Shown here: positions 26,523 to 34,904 of the stretch, piece after piece
Layout of the letters: every line of letters begins with the position of its first letter
Position numbering within the stretch: position 1 is the stretch's first letter
From: Eisenbergiella tayi
GTDB lineage: Bacteria; Bacillota; Clostridia; Lachnospirales; Lachnospiraceae
Length of the DNA: 64,000 bases
NCBI RefSeq assembly: GCF_001881565.1
Contig: NZ_MPDJ01000004.1
Coordinates: forward strand, 680,185-744,184
Reading direction: 5' to 3'
Notes under the pieces: generated by a model
What the model saw: only the letters and a program-made list of their open reading frames with translations
Database searches by the model: none
Told to the model about the DNA's origin: nothing
Position numbers and translations under genes: made by a program

Positions 26523-28829
26523 TCAGAATGGGGAATTGTCTCCGCCTTCATCCCCCTGGTTCTGTCCATCGTTCAAAGGCAGGTTGGGTTCCGGAAGATC
26601 CAGCGGCGTATCCTCATCTATTGCATCCCCTGTTTTGGGATCCACTCTCGTGCCGTCGGGAAGAATGCCATATCCGGTTTCCGGATCAATTTCCATCGCC
26701 GGCCTGTTCACGTTGTCCTCCTCATTTCCCGTGTTCTCACCGGATTGGGAGCCTTCTCCGGCCTGGCCGCCTTCCTGGTCTTCCCCTCCTTCCCCGCCTA
26801 CATCATTTTCGCTGACATCATTGCCGCTGACCTGGCTCATCAGCTGCTGTTTATAGGCGATCTGCTGTTCCTCCAGATCCTTCTGTTCTGCTTCGGAGAG
26901 AGGTTCTGTCATAAAAATGTCCATATAAGGCAGCACCTCTGTGAGCACGCTCTTCACGATTCTTGTGGCATATTTGGCATCGTCCTGCTTATCGGAATTG
27001 GGCCTGTCAACGACCACATAGATGGCAATTCGCGGATCATCCGCAGGTGCATAGCCGATAAAGGAAACCACGTATTGATTGTTGCCGCGGGGCTGTGTTT
27101 CCGCCGTACCTGTTTTTCCGCCGATAATATATCCAGCGGGCCGGGCCGTATGTCCGGTACCATTTTCCCCCACTACAACGGCCTTGCAGTAATCCCTGAT
27201 CTTTGCGGAGGTTGACTCGGATACGGTCTGCTTCAAAAGACGGGGTTCAATATTTCTCACTACGGAGCCGTCCGATGCGGTGATCTTGCTTACCATATGG
27301 GGTTCATAATAATAACCGCCGTTTATCAGGGAACTGAAGCCTGCCACCATCTGTATCATGGTAACATTAAATCCCTGTCCGAAGGAAGCCGTCGCCAGCT
27401 CCACGGGGCCCATGCTGTCCTCTGTAAATACCAGGGAGGCTGTACGGGCTTCCCCTGCCAGATCAATGTTGGTCTTCAGGCCGAAATTGAAATCCTGCAT
27501 ATATTTCAGCAATGTGGTTTTCCCTATGGCCTGCCCCATTTTCATCAGGGCTACGTTGCAGGAACGTTCAATGGCCCCTTCCACCGTCACCAGACCGTCT
27601 CCGCCTGTCCGGTAGCTATGGCATTTAATCGGCTTCTGCCCTTCCACAATGGTCAGGCTTCCGTTGCACTGATAGGTCTCATTTCCCGTCAGCTTGCCGC
27701 TTTCCAGTCCCGCCGCAACCGTAAAAGGCTTCATGGTGGAACCCGGTTCATAGGTATTGGATATACAATAATTTTTCCAGAGAGCATTAAGCTGCCGGTA
27801 CAGCGTATCATCATCGAAGCCTGCCAGCGTTTCTTCATTAATTATAGTATCCTGAACTGCTCCCTGCTCATTCACCACATGCTGCCCCAGCAGCATGTCC
27901 GTATTACGGGGATCGTTCAGATTGAAAAACGGATAACTGGCCATTGCCAGGATGTCTCCGTTATTTACATCCATGATGATGCAGCCCACATTCTGGGCGC
28001 CGTTTCCTTCTCTTGCCGCATTTTTATAGGTATCGTTATATTCCTGCAGCTTGCGTTCCACGATTCCCTGGATGTTGGCATCCAGCGTAGTCACCAGATT
28101 ATAGCCGTCCACCGCGGCCTTTGTGGTCCGCTCCAGATTGGAATCGTCGTTCATATAGCCGTATTCCCTGCCGTTAATGCCGCTGAGAATATCATTATAA
28201 TACTCCTCCAGCCCATAGTTGCCCACATTATCCTTGCTGGTAAAACCCACCACATCGGCCGCCATGGTATTATTGGGATATACCCTGCGGTATTCCTCTT
28301 CAAACCAAACTCCCTGAATGTACTTTCCCTGCTCTTCATTATTCTGCAGTTCCTGGAAGGGTGCGATCTCATCATAAGTCAGCTGTCTTTTCAAAACATG
28401 ATACTGCGAAGTGGGATTCTGCTCATTATAGGAACGGATATCCGACTCCGACACATCAAAACACTGAGTCAGCGCAGCGATGGTTCCTTCCACATACTCT
28501 TCCTTTTCATTCATCAGCTTACAGTCAAGCACCAGGTTATACACCTTTTCACTCACCGCCAGCTTGGTTCCTTTGGAATCCAGGATCTCTCCCCGCTTAA
28601 AAGGCAGCGTCCGGCTGGAGTACTGCTGCTGGGAAAGCACCTGGCGTTTATACTGTTCGCCGTTGTCCCGGTTGATTAAGACAAGTCTTGCGCTTAATCC
28701 TGCAAAAGCCAGTAATACCAGGAAATACAGTACTACCAGCTTCTTTTGCATTTTCGTTGTAAATTTATTTGTGTTCTGCGAATCTTTTCTATCGTTGTTT
28801 TCTCTGTTTCTGTCCAAACTGCCACCCAC
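26523..28829 (-). CDS. Class B penicillin-binding protein with long acidic tail (FtsI/PBP2 type)
   Basis: A 768-residue divisome transpeptidase. Basic N-terminus, a membrane helix (LVVLYFLVLLAFAGLSARLV, about 30-50), a dimerisation domain, and a transpeptidase domain with STMK (EPGSTMKPF), SCN (ERSCNVAL) and a canonical KTG (GGKTGTAE). After about residue 660 comes a disordered Glu/Gly/Gln/Asp-rich tail, unusual for the family. The start is uncertain: the reading frame opens with GTG at 28829, lacking a clear ribosome binding site, 2 bp after the ftsL stop, so translation is probably coupled. Confidence 0.9.
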   Translation of the reverse strand: MGGSLDRNRENNDRKDSQNTNKFTTKMQKKLVVLYFLVLLAFAGLSARLVLINRDNGEQYKRQVLSQQQYSSRTLPFKRGEILDSKGTKLAVSEKVYNLVLDCKLMNEKEEYVEGTIAALTQCFDVSESDIRSYNEQNPTSQYHVLKRQLTYDEIAPFQELQNNEEQGKYIQGVWFEEEYRRVYPNNTMAADVVGFTSKDNVGNYGLEEYYNDILSGINGREYGYMNDDSNLERTTKAAVDGYNLVTTLDANIQGIVERKLQEYNDTYKNAAREGNGAQNVGCIIMDVNNGDILAMASYPFFNLNDPRNTDMLLGQHVVNEQGAVQDTIINEETLAGFDDDTLYRQLNALWKNYCISNTYEPGSTMKPFTVAAGLESGKLTGNETYQCNGSLTIVEGQKPIKCHSYRTGGDGLVTVEGAIERSCNVALMKMGQAIGKTTLLKYMQDFNFGLKTNIDLAGEARTASLVFTEDSMGPVELATASFGQGFNVTMIQMVAGFSSLINGGYYYEPHMVSKITASDGSVVRNIEPRLLKQTVSESTSAKIRDYCKAVVVGENGTGHTARPAGYIIGGKTGTAETQPRGNNQYVVSFIGYAPADDPRIAIYVVVDRPNSDKQDDAKYATRIVKSVLTEVLPYMDIFMTEPLSEAEQKDLEEQQIAYKQQLMSQVSGNDVSENDVGGEGGEDQEGGQAGEGSQSGENTGNEEDNVNRPAMEIDPETGYGILPDGTRVDPKTGDAIDEDTPLDLPEPNLPLNDGQNQGDEGGDNSPF

Positions 28830-28831
28830 TT

Positions 28832-29335
28832 CTATTCTGCAATATCTGCCAGCTGCCTTACATAATCGCTGCCTTCATCCGGAATTGTTACAATCTGGTT
28901 CTGATCCGGATAGGTCATACCCAGTTCAGTAATGGCTATCCGCCTGATCTCATCCAAATCCACAGAGCTTTCAATCCTGCTGTACTCCTCATCATTGGAA
29001 ACCTTCAGGCTGTTCAGAGTGCTTTCCATTGCCGCAATATGCTTAACGCTTGCAGTGATTTCTGACTGCAGACGGATGTATCCAATCAGAACGACGCCGG
29101 CCACAATCAGAGAAGCAGTCAGAAAAAGTACATATCCCAGGTTCATATAAACGGCCTTGTCCCTGTTTTTCTTTACCGCATGGCTTAATTCCTGTCTGCG
29201 GGGCTTATGTATTTCTTCAACAACATCTATTTGTCTTACCGTATTGCCGGCCACATATGCACTGCGGCTGACTGATCTTCTGTATTCGCTTTTTCCAGTA
29301 CTTCTGCTTTGTCTGCTTCTTACTGTCTGCGCCAT
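28832..29335 (-). CDS. ftsL: FtsL-like cell division protein
   Basis: A 167-residue bitopic protein: a basic Arg/Ser-rich cytoplasmic part (about 1-65), one membrane helix (LGYVLFLTASLIVAGVVLIGY, about 67-87) and a short extracellular coiled coil (RLQSEITASVKHIAAMESTLNSL) ending in ELGMTYPDQNQIVTIP, the typical FtsL-like ending. The position rsmH-ftsL-pbp is diagnostic because the sequence itself is poorly conserved. ATG at 29335 follows GGAG. Confidence 0.85.
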   Translation of the reverse strand: MAQTVRSRQSRSTGKSEYRRSVSRSAYVAGNTVRQIDVVEEIHKPRRQELSHAVKKNRDKAVYMNLGYVLFLTASLIVAGVVLIGYIRLQSEITASVKHIAAMESTLNSLKVSNDEEYSRIESSVDLDEIRRIAITELGMTYPDQNQIVTIPDEGSDYVRQLADIAE

Positions 29336-29368
29336 GGCAATTCTCCTTTATCTGTTACACCGGCTGTC

Positions 29369-30307
29369 TTATCCGGCCGCTTTTTCAAAAATACGCAGTT
29401 TTGCGCTTTTGGAACGGGAATTTGTTTCCAGTTCCTCCTCCCCCGGCAAAACCGGTTTTCTCGTTATCACCTTTCCCTGGGATTTCTTTCCGCACACACA
29501 TACCGGGAAATCCGGCGGACAGGTGCACGGGTTCTCATTTTTACGGAAGGCCGACTTTACGATACGATCCTCCAGGGAATGAAATGTGATAATGCATATT
29601 CTTCCTCCGGGATTAAGCATAGCAATCAGCTCATCCAGGGAATTTTTCAAAACATCAAGTTCATGGTTGCATTCGATCCGGATCGCCTGGAAGGTGCGTT
29701 TGGAGGGATGTCCCCCGTTCGCTCTCATCCTCGCCGGTATCGCCGCCTTTATCAGTTCGTTCAGTTCGCCCGTAGTTTCAATGGGCTTTTCCTTTCTCGC
29801 TGCCGCGATATGTTTGGCAATGTTCTTGGCAAACTGGTCTTCCCCATAGTCCCTGATGATCCGGTAGAGTTCTCTTTCCGGATACTCATTGATGATTTCC
29901 CTTGCGGTAAGAGACTGCCTGGTATCCATCCTCATGTCCAGGGCCGTGTCATAACGATAGGAAAAACCGCGTTCCACATTGTCAAGCTGGTAGGAGGAAA
30001 CCCCCAGATCCAGCACAAGTCCGTCTACTCCCGTAATTCCAAGGTTCTTTATTACCTCCGGCGCGTTACAGTAATTATCCCGTACCAGAGTTATTTTATC
30101 CTGAAATGGCTTCAGTCTCTCCGATGCGGCCGCCAGGGCCTCTTCATCCTGATCGATCCCGATCAGATGTCCGTCTCCCAGCCTCCTGCAAATTTCACTG
30201 CTGTGCCCGCCGCCTCCCAGCGTCCCGTCCAGATAGATCCCGTCAGGCTTTATGGCAAGTCCTTCGATTGTTTCATCTAAAAGTACCGATTTATGAACAA
30301 ATTCCAT
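29369..30307 (-). CDS. rsmH: 16S rRNA (cytosine1402-N4)-methyltransferase
   Basis: Methylates C1402 in the decoding centre of 16S rRNA using S-adenosylmethionine. The 312 residues begin FVHKSVLLDETIEGLAIKPD, followed by the SAM loop GTLGGGGHSSEI (about 28-39), IGIDQDEEAL, GLVLDLGVSSYQLD (about 95-108) and a late FHSLEDRIVKSAFR. It is the second gene of the dcw operon, 22 bp after mraZ. Confidence 0.97.
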   Translation of the reverse strand: MEFVHKSVLLDETIEGLAIKPDGIYLDGTLGGGGHSSEICRRLGDGHLIGIDQDEEALAAASERLKPFQDKITLVRDNYCNAPEVIKNLGITGVDGLVLDLGVSSYQLDNVERGFSYRYDTALDMRMDTRQSLTAREIINEYPERELYRIIRDYGEDQFAKNIAKHIAAARKEKPIETTGELNELIKAAIPARMRANGGHPSKRTFQAIRIECNHELDVLKNSLDELIAMLNPGGRICIITFHSLEDRIVKSAFRKNENPCTCPPDFPVCVCGKKSQGKVITRKPVLPGEEELETNSRSKSAKLRIFEKAAG

Positions 30308-30329
30308 AGAGCCTCAACCTTCCTGTCTC

Positions 30330-30767
30330 TTATATTCCCAGCCCTAAATCGGCCATGCGTTCTGCGATATCTTCCATCGCCTCATCTTCATCTTCCGTAA
30401 TGCCGTCCCACTTCGCCTTGCTCCAGATTTCAATACGGCTGGCCACGCCAACCAGTACCACATCCTTTTCCAATCCTGCAAAATCACGCAGATTACCGGG
30501 AACCAGGATTCTTCCCTGCTTGTCCACTTCCACTTCAGCAGCTCCTGCAAGAAAAAAACGGACGAACTGACGGTTGTCCTTCTTATTCAGAGGCAAAGCC
30601 TTCAGCTTTTCCTCAAAGGCGTTCCATTCCTGATTGTCATACACAAATAAGCAGCCGTCCAACCCTTTCGTAATTACGAATTCCTCGCCTAAAACCTCTC
30701 GGAATTTTGAAGGTATGATCAGCCTGCCTTTCGCATCAATTGTATGATTGTATTCACCCATGAACAT
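30330..30767 (-). CDS. mraZ: Transcriptional regulator MraZ
   Basis: DNA-binding AbrB-like protein that represses its own dcw operon. 145 residues from the ATG at 30767 (MFMGEYNHTIDAKGRLIIPS), preceded by GGCGG 8 nt away; an earlier in-frame GTG overlaps that site. The two MraZ repeats are visible: DAKGRLIIPSKFRE (about 11-24) and DKQGRILVPGNLRD (about 84-97). Four direct repeats in the upstream region fit its operator. Confidence 0.96.
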   Translation of the reverse strand: MFMGEYNHTIDAKGRLIIPSKFREVLGEEFVITKGLDGCLFVYDNQEWNAFEEKLKALPLNKKDNRQFVRFFLAGAAEVEVDKQGRILVPGNLRDFAGLEKDVVLVGVASRIEIWSKAKWDGITEDEDEAMEDIAERMADLGLGI

Positions 30768-30860
30768 GACAATCACCGCCTCAAAAGTGGCCTGTCACAC
30801 AAAAAGCACTGCCGAAGCCGCCTTGCCCGCAGGATAACTGACACCAGCCGGAGGAAATCT

Positions 30861-30897
30861 ACCACTTCCTACCACTTCGCACCACTTTCCACCACTT
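30861..30897 (-). promoter_or_regulatory. MraZ operator: four 10-bp-spaced direct repeats
   Basis: On the minus strand AAGTGGT occurs four times at exact 10-bp intervals (plus-strand ACCACTT at 30861, 30871, 30881; ACCACTTTT at 30891), between the promoter and mraZ. Spaced GTGG repeats are the known MraZ binding arrangement. Confidence 0.85.
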
Positions 30898-30910
30898 TTA
30901 TATTGATTTT

Positions 30911-30938
30911 AGTATAATCTAATGTATTTTGCAAGCAA
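30911..30938 (-). promoter_or_regulatory. Promoter of the mraZ-dcw operon
   Basis: The minus strand has TTGCTT (30938-30933), 16 nt, then TATACT (30916-30911), just upstream of the MraZ repeats, so bound MraZ would lie over the transcription start. Confidence 0.65.
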
Positions 30939-30955
30939 AATCAATCCTTTCCTTC

Positions 30956-30997
30956 AAAAAAAAGCAACCGGCAGTTGACTCTGCAGATTGCTTTTTG
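30956..30997 (-). terminator. Intrinsic terminator upstream of the mraZ promoter
   Basis: On the minus strand AGCAA...TTGCT with an inner TGCAG/CTGC helix, followed by eight T residues. It insulates the dcw operon from transcription coming from ychF. The plus strand also ends in TTTTT. Confidence 0.8.
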
Positions 30998-31008
30998 GCA
31001 TGTTATCT

Positions 31009-31048
31009 ATATATGGTATGCGCCTCTTTCCGATATACCATATATGGA
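31009..31048. repeat. AT-rich hairpin and otherwise empty spacer near ychF
   Basis: ATATATGGTAT pairs with ATACCATATAT around a short loop. The surrounding 550 bp between mraZ and ychF hold promoter, MraZ boxes and terminators but no supported gene. Confidence 0.5.
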
Positions 31049-31236
31049 TTTTATGTATTCAATTTGTTTTTTTGATTCCAGTATTTACCACGGTGGTGGA
31101 TAATCCCAAATTTTCATCCTTTCACCTGAAATGATTCCGGTTTCCTGTAAATAATTCCATCCGTAAGCATTTTTCCTGTTTCAACACACCTGACAGCCGC
31201 CATAAAACTCCGATCCACAAAAGGCTGCCGACACAG

Positions 31237-31281
31237 AAAAAGCCATGTTGTTTCCTATTATTAAACAGGAACAACATGGCT
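31237..31281 (-). terminator. Intrinsic terminator of ychF
   Basis: AGCCATGTTGTTCCTGTTT pairs with AGGAAACAACATGGCT on the minus strand, a stem of about 16 bp, followed by TTTTTC. It lies 37 nt after the ychF stop. Confidence 0.88.
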
Positions 31282-31317
31282 CTGGTTTTTCTATTTATTT
31301 ATACAGCACTTATTATC

Positions 31318-32415
31318 TTACACGTTGAACCGGAACAGGATATTATCTCCATCCTGTACCACGTATTCCTTGCCTTCCATTCTCACAAGCCCTTTTTCCC
31401 TCGCTGCTGCCAGGGAGCCCTGCTCCAGAAGGTCCTTATAATTCACCACTTCAGCTTTAATAAAGCCCCTTTCAAAATCGGTATGTATCTTTCCGGCCGC
31501 CTGGGGAGCCTTCGTACCAATCTTGATCGTCCACGCCCTGGTCTCATCCTCGCCTGAGGTCAAAAAGCTGATGAGTCCCAGAAGCTTATAGCTGGCCTTT
31601 ACCAGCTTATCCAGTCCGGATTCCTTCAGGCCAAGATCCTCAAGGAACATAGCCTTTTCATCCTCCTCCAGTTCGGAGATCTCCTCTTCGATCTGGGCAC
31701 AGATGACAAAAACACCGCTTCCGCTTTCCGCCGCATATTCCCTGACAGCCGCCACTCCCGCATTAGACGCCCCGTCATCCGCCAGATCATCTTCCGATAC
31801 ATTAGCTGCATAAATCACCGGTTTTGCCGTCAGCAGGTTCAGGGAAGCAAAGATGGCTTCTTCATCCTCATCCTCGGGCTGGAATGCCATTGCCAGTTTT
31901 CCGTCCTCTAAAAGAGCCTTCACTCTTTCCAGAAGGGCTGCTTCTTTGGCAGCAGTCTTGTCCATCCTGGCCTGCTTGCCCACTTTGGCTATCCTTCTTT
32001 CCAGGATTTCGATATCGGAAAAAATCAGTTCCAGGTTAATGGTCTCAATATCACGGAGGGGATTTATGTTCCCGTCCACATGGACTACATTGTCATCTTC
32101 AAAGCAGCGCACCACGTGTACTATGGCATCCACTTCCCTGATGTTGCTCAGGAACTGGTTGCCCAGGCCTTCTCCTTTGGAAGCCCCTTTTACCAGACCG
32201 GCGATATCCACGAATTCAATGACTGCGGGAGTTACCTTTTTGGAATGGTACATATCTCCCAGAAGCTTCAGCCTTTCGTCAGGAACCGTTACGATTCCCA
32301 CATTGGGATCTATGGTGCAGAAGGGGTAGTTGGCGGATTCCGCGCCCGCTTTCGTCAGGGAATTAAATAAGGTGCTCTTTCCTACGTTGGGAAGACCTAC
32401 GATTCCTAATTTCAT
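31318..32415 (-). CDS. ychF: Redox-regulated ATPase/GTPase YchF (Obg family)
   Basis: A conserved ribosome-associated P-loop ATPase. 365 residues: G1 GLPNVGKSTLFNSLT (about 6-20), the YPFCTIDPNVGIV effector region (about 31-43), G3 in DIAGLVKGASKGEGLGN and a C-terminal TGS domain ending MEGKEYVVQDGDNILFRFNV. It appears monocistronic, with a promoter upstream and a strong terminator downstream. Confidence 0.96.
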   Translation of the reverse strand: MKLGIVGLPNVGKSTLFNSLTKAGAESANYPFCTIDPNVGIVTVPDERLKLLGDMYHSKKVTPAVIEFVDIAGLVKGASKGEGLGNQFLSNIREVDAIVHVVRCFEDDNVVHVDGNINPLRDIETINLELIFSDIEILERRIAKVGKQARMDKTAAKEAALLERVKALLEDGKLAMAFQPEDEDEEAIFASLNLLTAKPVIYAANVSEDDLADDGASNAGVAAVREYAAESGSGVFVICAQIEEEISELEEDEKAMFLEDLGLKESGLDKLVKASYKLLGLISFLTSGEDETRAWTIKIGTKAPQAAGKIHTDFERGFIKAEVVNYKDLLEQGSLAAAREKGLVRMEGKEYVVQDGDNILFRFNV

Positions 32416-32559
32416 TTTCGATGATACCTGTCCAGAAATCCATTATATGCAAGGTTTTCTGCCTTTCTATATAGTTATGCTGTACAATTTATTACACTGT
32501 CTTTTTGTTACTACTGTTTTTATCAATCGAATTATTTTTTCGATTTGATACAGCTTAAA

Positions 32560-32588
32560 ATTATATCACATAGCCAGCCTTTTGAAAA
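32560..32588 (-). promoter_or_regulatory. Probable promoter of ychF
   Basis: The minus strand has TATAAT (32565-32560) with TTTTCA 17 nt upstream (32588-32583). It is about 145 nt before the start codon. Confidence 0.45.
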
Positions 32589-32656
32589 TAGCCAAATTTC
32601 CTTCAGATATGGATTTTAAGCATCTAAAAAGGAATTTCCCAGGTATCATATCTTCT

Positions 32657-32878
32657 CTATAGCTGCACCCATCCGCTTATAACAGCAACTATGCCGATAA
32701 GGAGACAGATCAACCCGACGTTTGCCGTTTTCTTCTTTTCCTTTGATCCTCTGTTCTTAAAAATAAGGATAACACCTAGTATTATGAGTACAATCCCCAG
32801 CCCGATACTGAACAGGTAAAGGCCGGACGATATTCTCCCAAGCCCATTGTCTATTGCATTTTCCAATACTTTTTCCAT
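32657..32878 (-). CDS. Small two-helix membrane protein
   Basis: A 73-residue protein with two hydrophobic helices (LYLFSIGLGIVLIILGVILIF, about 20-40; VGLICLLIGIVAVISGWV, about 54-71) separated by a basic Lys/Arg loop. ATG at 32878 follows GGAGGAACC. It lies 39 bp after a TetR-type regulator gene on the same strand and is probably its co-transcribed target. The sequence does not show a recognised family; a transport or stress role is only a guess from the regulator. Confidence 0.75.
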   Translation of the reverse strand: MEKVLENAIDNGLGRISSGLYLFSIGLGIVLIILGVILIFKNRGSKEKKKTANVGLICLLIGIVAVISGWVQL

Positions 32879-32917
32879 TTATGGTTCCTCCATAATATTT
32901 CTTACTGATTCAAAATT

Positions 32918-33568
32918 TTAATTTTCAGCATATATTTTTTGTATTAAGTGCAAAGATTTTTCCATGAGTTCATCACTCAAAATGTCAATTCCAACAGCCT
33001 TCATCATGTGCTGCAGAAAACGCATACGCTGCTCCAGCTTCTCCGCATTGCCGCTAAATACGGCAGGATCACACCATACATTCATCAACAGAAGAAAAAC
33101 TTCCGCACATTCCTCCGGGAACTCTGTAGCGAGTGAGCCGTCAGCTATCCCCTCTTTCATTATTTCAGAAATAAATGCAGAGTCTTTATTTACACAATCC
33201 TGCATATAGGACAAGACGAATTCCGCGCTTTTCATGCGGACGCTCATTATATCGTCCAGGCAATGAGCTTCCTGGCTTTCTATATTCTTTTCCAGAAGAA
33301 ACTGCAGCTTTTCTCTGCCGTTCAGAGAATCCGCATCCGCTAACCAGCCCTCCATCGCATCTGTGACGGTATGAGCCTGTTTTTCCATAACAGCTTCTAT
33401 AATTTCATCTTTGGACTGAAAATGATGATAAATAGCCCCTTTTGATATACCGGCTGTTTCGGCAATATCCTTCATACTTGTTTTATCGAAACCTTTTTCT
33501 AAGAACAGCCTTGCAGAAACAGACAGGATCGCTTCGATAGTCGCCTGTGAGTTGTATTTTTTTGCCAT
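32918..33568 (-). CDS. TetR/AcrR family transcriptional regulator
   Basis: 216 residues from the ATG at 33568 (MAKKYNSQATIEAILSVSA), with AAAGGAGG 8 nt upstream; a longer frame crosses the promoter and is rejected. The N-terminal helix-turn-helix is TSMKDIAETAGISKGAIYHHF (about 30-50), followed by an all-helical ligand domain of unknown specificity. An operator-like ACCGA/TCGGT palindrome lies between its promoter and start, which implies autorepression together with the small membrane protein downstream. Confidence 0.9.
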   Translation of the reverse strand: MAKKYNSQATIEAILSVSARLFLEKGFDKTSMKDIAETAGISKGAIYHHFQSKDEIIEAVMEKQAHTVTDAMEGWLADADSLNGREKLQFLLEKNIESQEAHCLDDIMSVRMKSAEFVLSYMQDCVNKDSAFISEIMKEGIADGSLATEFPEECAEVFLLLMNVWCDPAVFSGNAEKLEQRMRFLQHMMKAVGIDILSDELMEKSLHLIQKIYAEN

Positions 33569-33591
33569 GCGGATTGCCTCCTTTATTAAAA

Positions 33592-33605
33592 ACCGACCGT
33601 TCGGT
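33592..33605. promoter_or_regulatory. Probable TetR operator
   Basis: ACCGA-CCGT-TCGGT inverted repeat directly downstream of the -10 and 24 bp upstream of the regulator start codon. Confidence 0.6.
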
Positions 33606-33611
33606 ATTTTT

Positions 33612-33640
33612 AGTATAAACTTCTTTTTCCATTTAGTCAA
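33612..33640 (-). promoter_or_regulatory. Sigma-A promoter of the TetR operon
   Basis: TTGACT (33640-33635), 17-nt spacer, TATACT (33617-33612) on the minus strand. Confidence 0.8.
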
Positions 33641-34024
33641 GCAGCACGCTTACATCTTCGAAGGAAGGATTCCGAATTGCCGGAGCTGAAGGTGTCTCGT
33701 TGTACATTAGATCAATGCAGTGACCTGCTTGTAAACATTATATGGAAGGTATATAATAAAAGTTTTTTAATAAGCGATAGTAAAAATTGGCTGAGTTTAT
33801 GGAATGGCAGGACTGTTTTATTTCCATACCATACTTGCGATATATATAACAGGAAAGAGATGGTTTCCGTCAACCATCTCTTTCCTGTTCCACCCTATTT
33901 TAAGGAATATATTCCCTGCCGTGAACGGCTTTATATCTGCCCCTCGCGTCAGCCTTCAAGCCGGCAGGAGAATCTCCGGTTCTCTGCCAGCGTTCCCTTT
34001 TGGCCCGTCGCGCACGGGAATCAA
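33641..34024. other. Intergenic region between rsgA and the TetR operon
   Basis: 384 bp with no supported gene. It holds the perfect 18-bp hairpin at 33848-33889 and a GGCAG(G)AGAA/TTCTCTGCC stem near 33960-33990. A weak open frame on the plus strand crosses it but runs antisense through rsgA and has no recognisable protein. Remnants of a lost gene are possible. Confidence 0.5.
33848..33889. repeat. Perfect 18-bp hairpin downstream of rsgA
   Basis: AACAGGAAAGAGATGGTT (33848-33865) is fully complementary to 33872-33889 with a six-base loop. Neither flank has a T-run, only AT-rich sequence, so termination is possible but not typical. Confidence 0.6.
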
Positions 34025-34900
34025 TCAATATTTTCTTTTATTCTTCAATTCCTCATACAGCTGGCAGTAATTCTCATACCTGCTCCGGCTTATCTCTCCC
34101 CGCTCCAGCGCCGTTTTCACACCGCAGTCACGTTCCTTCACATGGGCGCAGCCGGTAAACCTGCATTCAGGCTCCCAGTCGGCAAATTCCGGGAAATAAT
34201 CCTGGAGCTCTTCTTTCTCCATCCCATAAAGCTCAATAGAACTGAAGCCCGGGGTATCCACAATATAGGTATCTTCGCTGACATAAATCAGTTCGGAATG
34301 CCTTGTGGTATGTTTTCCTCTTTCGATTTTTGTGCTGATTTCACCGGTTTCCATGGAAATGCCGGTCTGCAGCCGATTGATCAGAGAGGACTTTCCCACA
34401 CCGCTGGGGCCCGCCACCGTTGTTGTCTTACCTGTAAGTATCTGACAGAGCTCTTCCAGGCCTTCTCCCTGCCTGGCACTGGTAAACAATACCCGGTAGC
34501 CCGTATTCCTGTAGCTTTCCCTGAGTTTGTCCTTCCATTCTTCATCTACCAAATCCTGTTTGTTGAAACAGATACAGCATTCCACCTTCTGCTGTTCCAT
34601 GGTCACCAGAAATCGATCCAGCAGGTTCAGGTTCGGTGCCGGACTTGCCGCCGCCATAATGACCAGAGCCTGATTCACGTTGGCCACCGCAGGACGAATG
34701 AGCTCATTCGTCCTGGGCAGTATAACGCTGATATTGGCGGTAAGCGCCGTCTCATCCAGAATATCGATTTCCACATAATCTCCGGGTAGAGGCTTTTTCT
34801 TATCCTTCCGGAAAATCCCCTTTGCCTTGCATTCGTATATCTGATTTCCGGTCTGTACGTAATAAAAACCGGCGATTCCTCTGATTATTCTTCCCCTCAT
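34025..34900 (-). CDS. rsgA: Ribosome small subunit-dependent GTPase RsgA
   Basis: Assists late 30S maturation. 291 residues: an N-terminal OB fold (GRIIRGIAGFYYVQTGNQIYECKAKG), a circularly permuted GTPase with NKQD (about 111-114), GPSGVGKSSLINRL (about 161-174) and DTPGFSSIEL, and a C-terminal zinc site (CRFTGCAHVKERDCGVK). It lies 4 bp after pknB, a common Firmicutes arrangement (stp-pknB-rsgA). Confidence 0.96.
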   Translation of the reverse strand: MRGRIIRGIAGFYYVQTGNQIYECKAKGIFRKDKKKPLPGDYVEIDILDETALTANISVILPRTNELIRPAVANVNQALVIMAAASPAPNLNLLDRFLVTMEQQKVECCICFNKQDLVDEEWKDKLRESYRNTGYRVLFTSARQGEGLEELCQILTGKTTTVAGPSGVGKSSLINRLQTGISMETGEISTKIERGKHTTRHSELIYVSEDTYIVDTPGFSSIELYGMEKEELQDYFPEFADWEPECRFTGCAHVKERDCGVKTALERGEISRSRYENYCQLYEELKNKRKY

Positions 34901-34904
34901 GCAC

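Noticed and set aside
27297..28679. 460-codon plus-strand open frame
   Set aside because: It lies wholly antisense to the class B PBP gene, whose motifs are convincing. No signal of a real protein.
30861..30897. CRISPR-like short direct repeats
   Set aside because: Repeats are 7 bp with 3-bp spacers at exact 10-bp phase and sit at the mraZ promoter, so they are MraZ boxes.
33677..34789. 370-codon plus-strand open frame starting in the rsgA-tetR gap
   Set aside because: Most of it is antisense to rsgA. Only about 350 bp lie in free sequence, with no ribosome binding site or family match.
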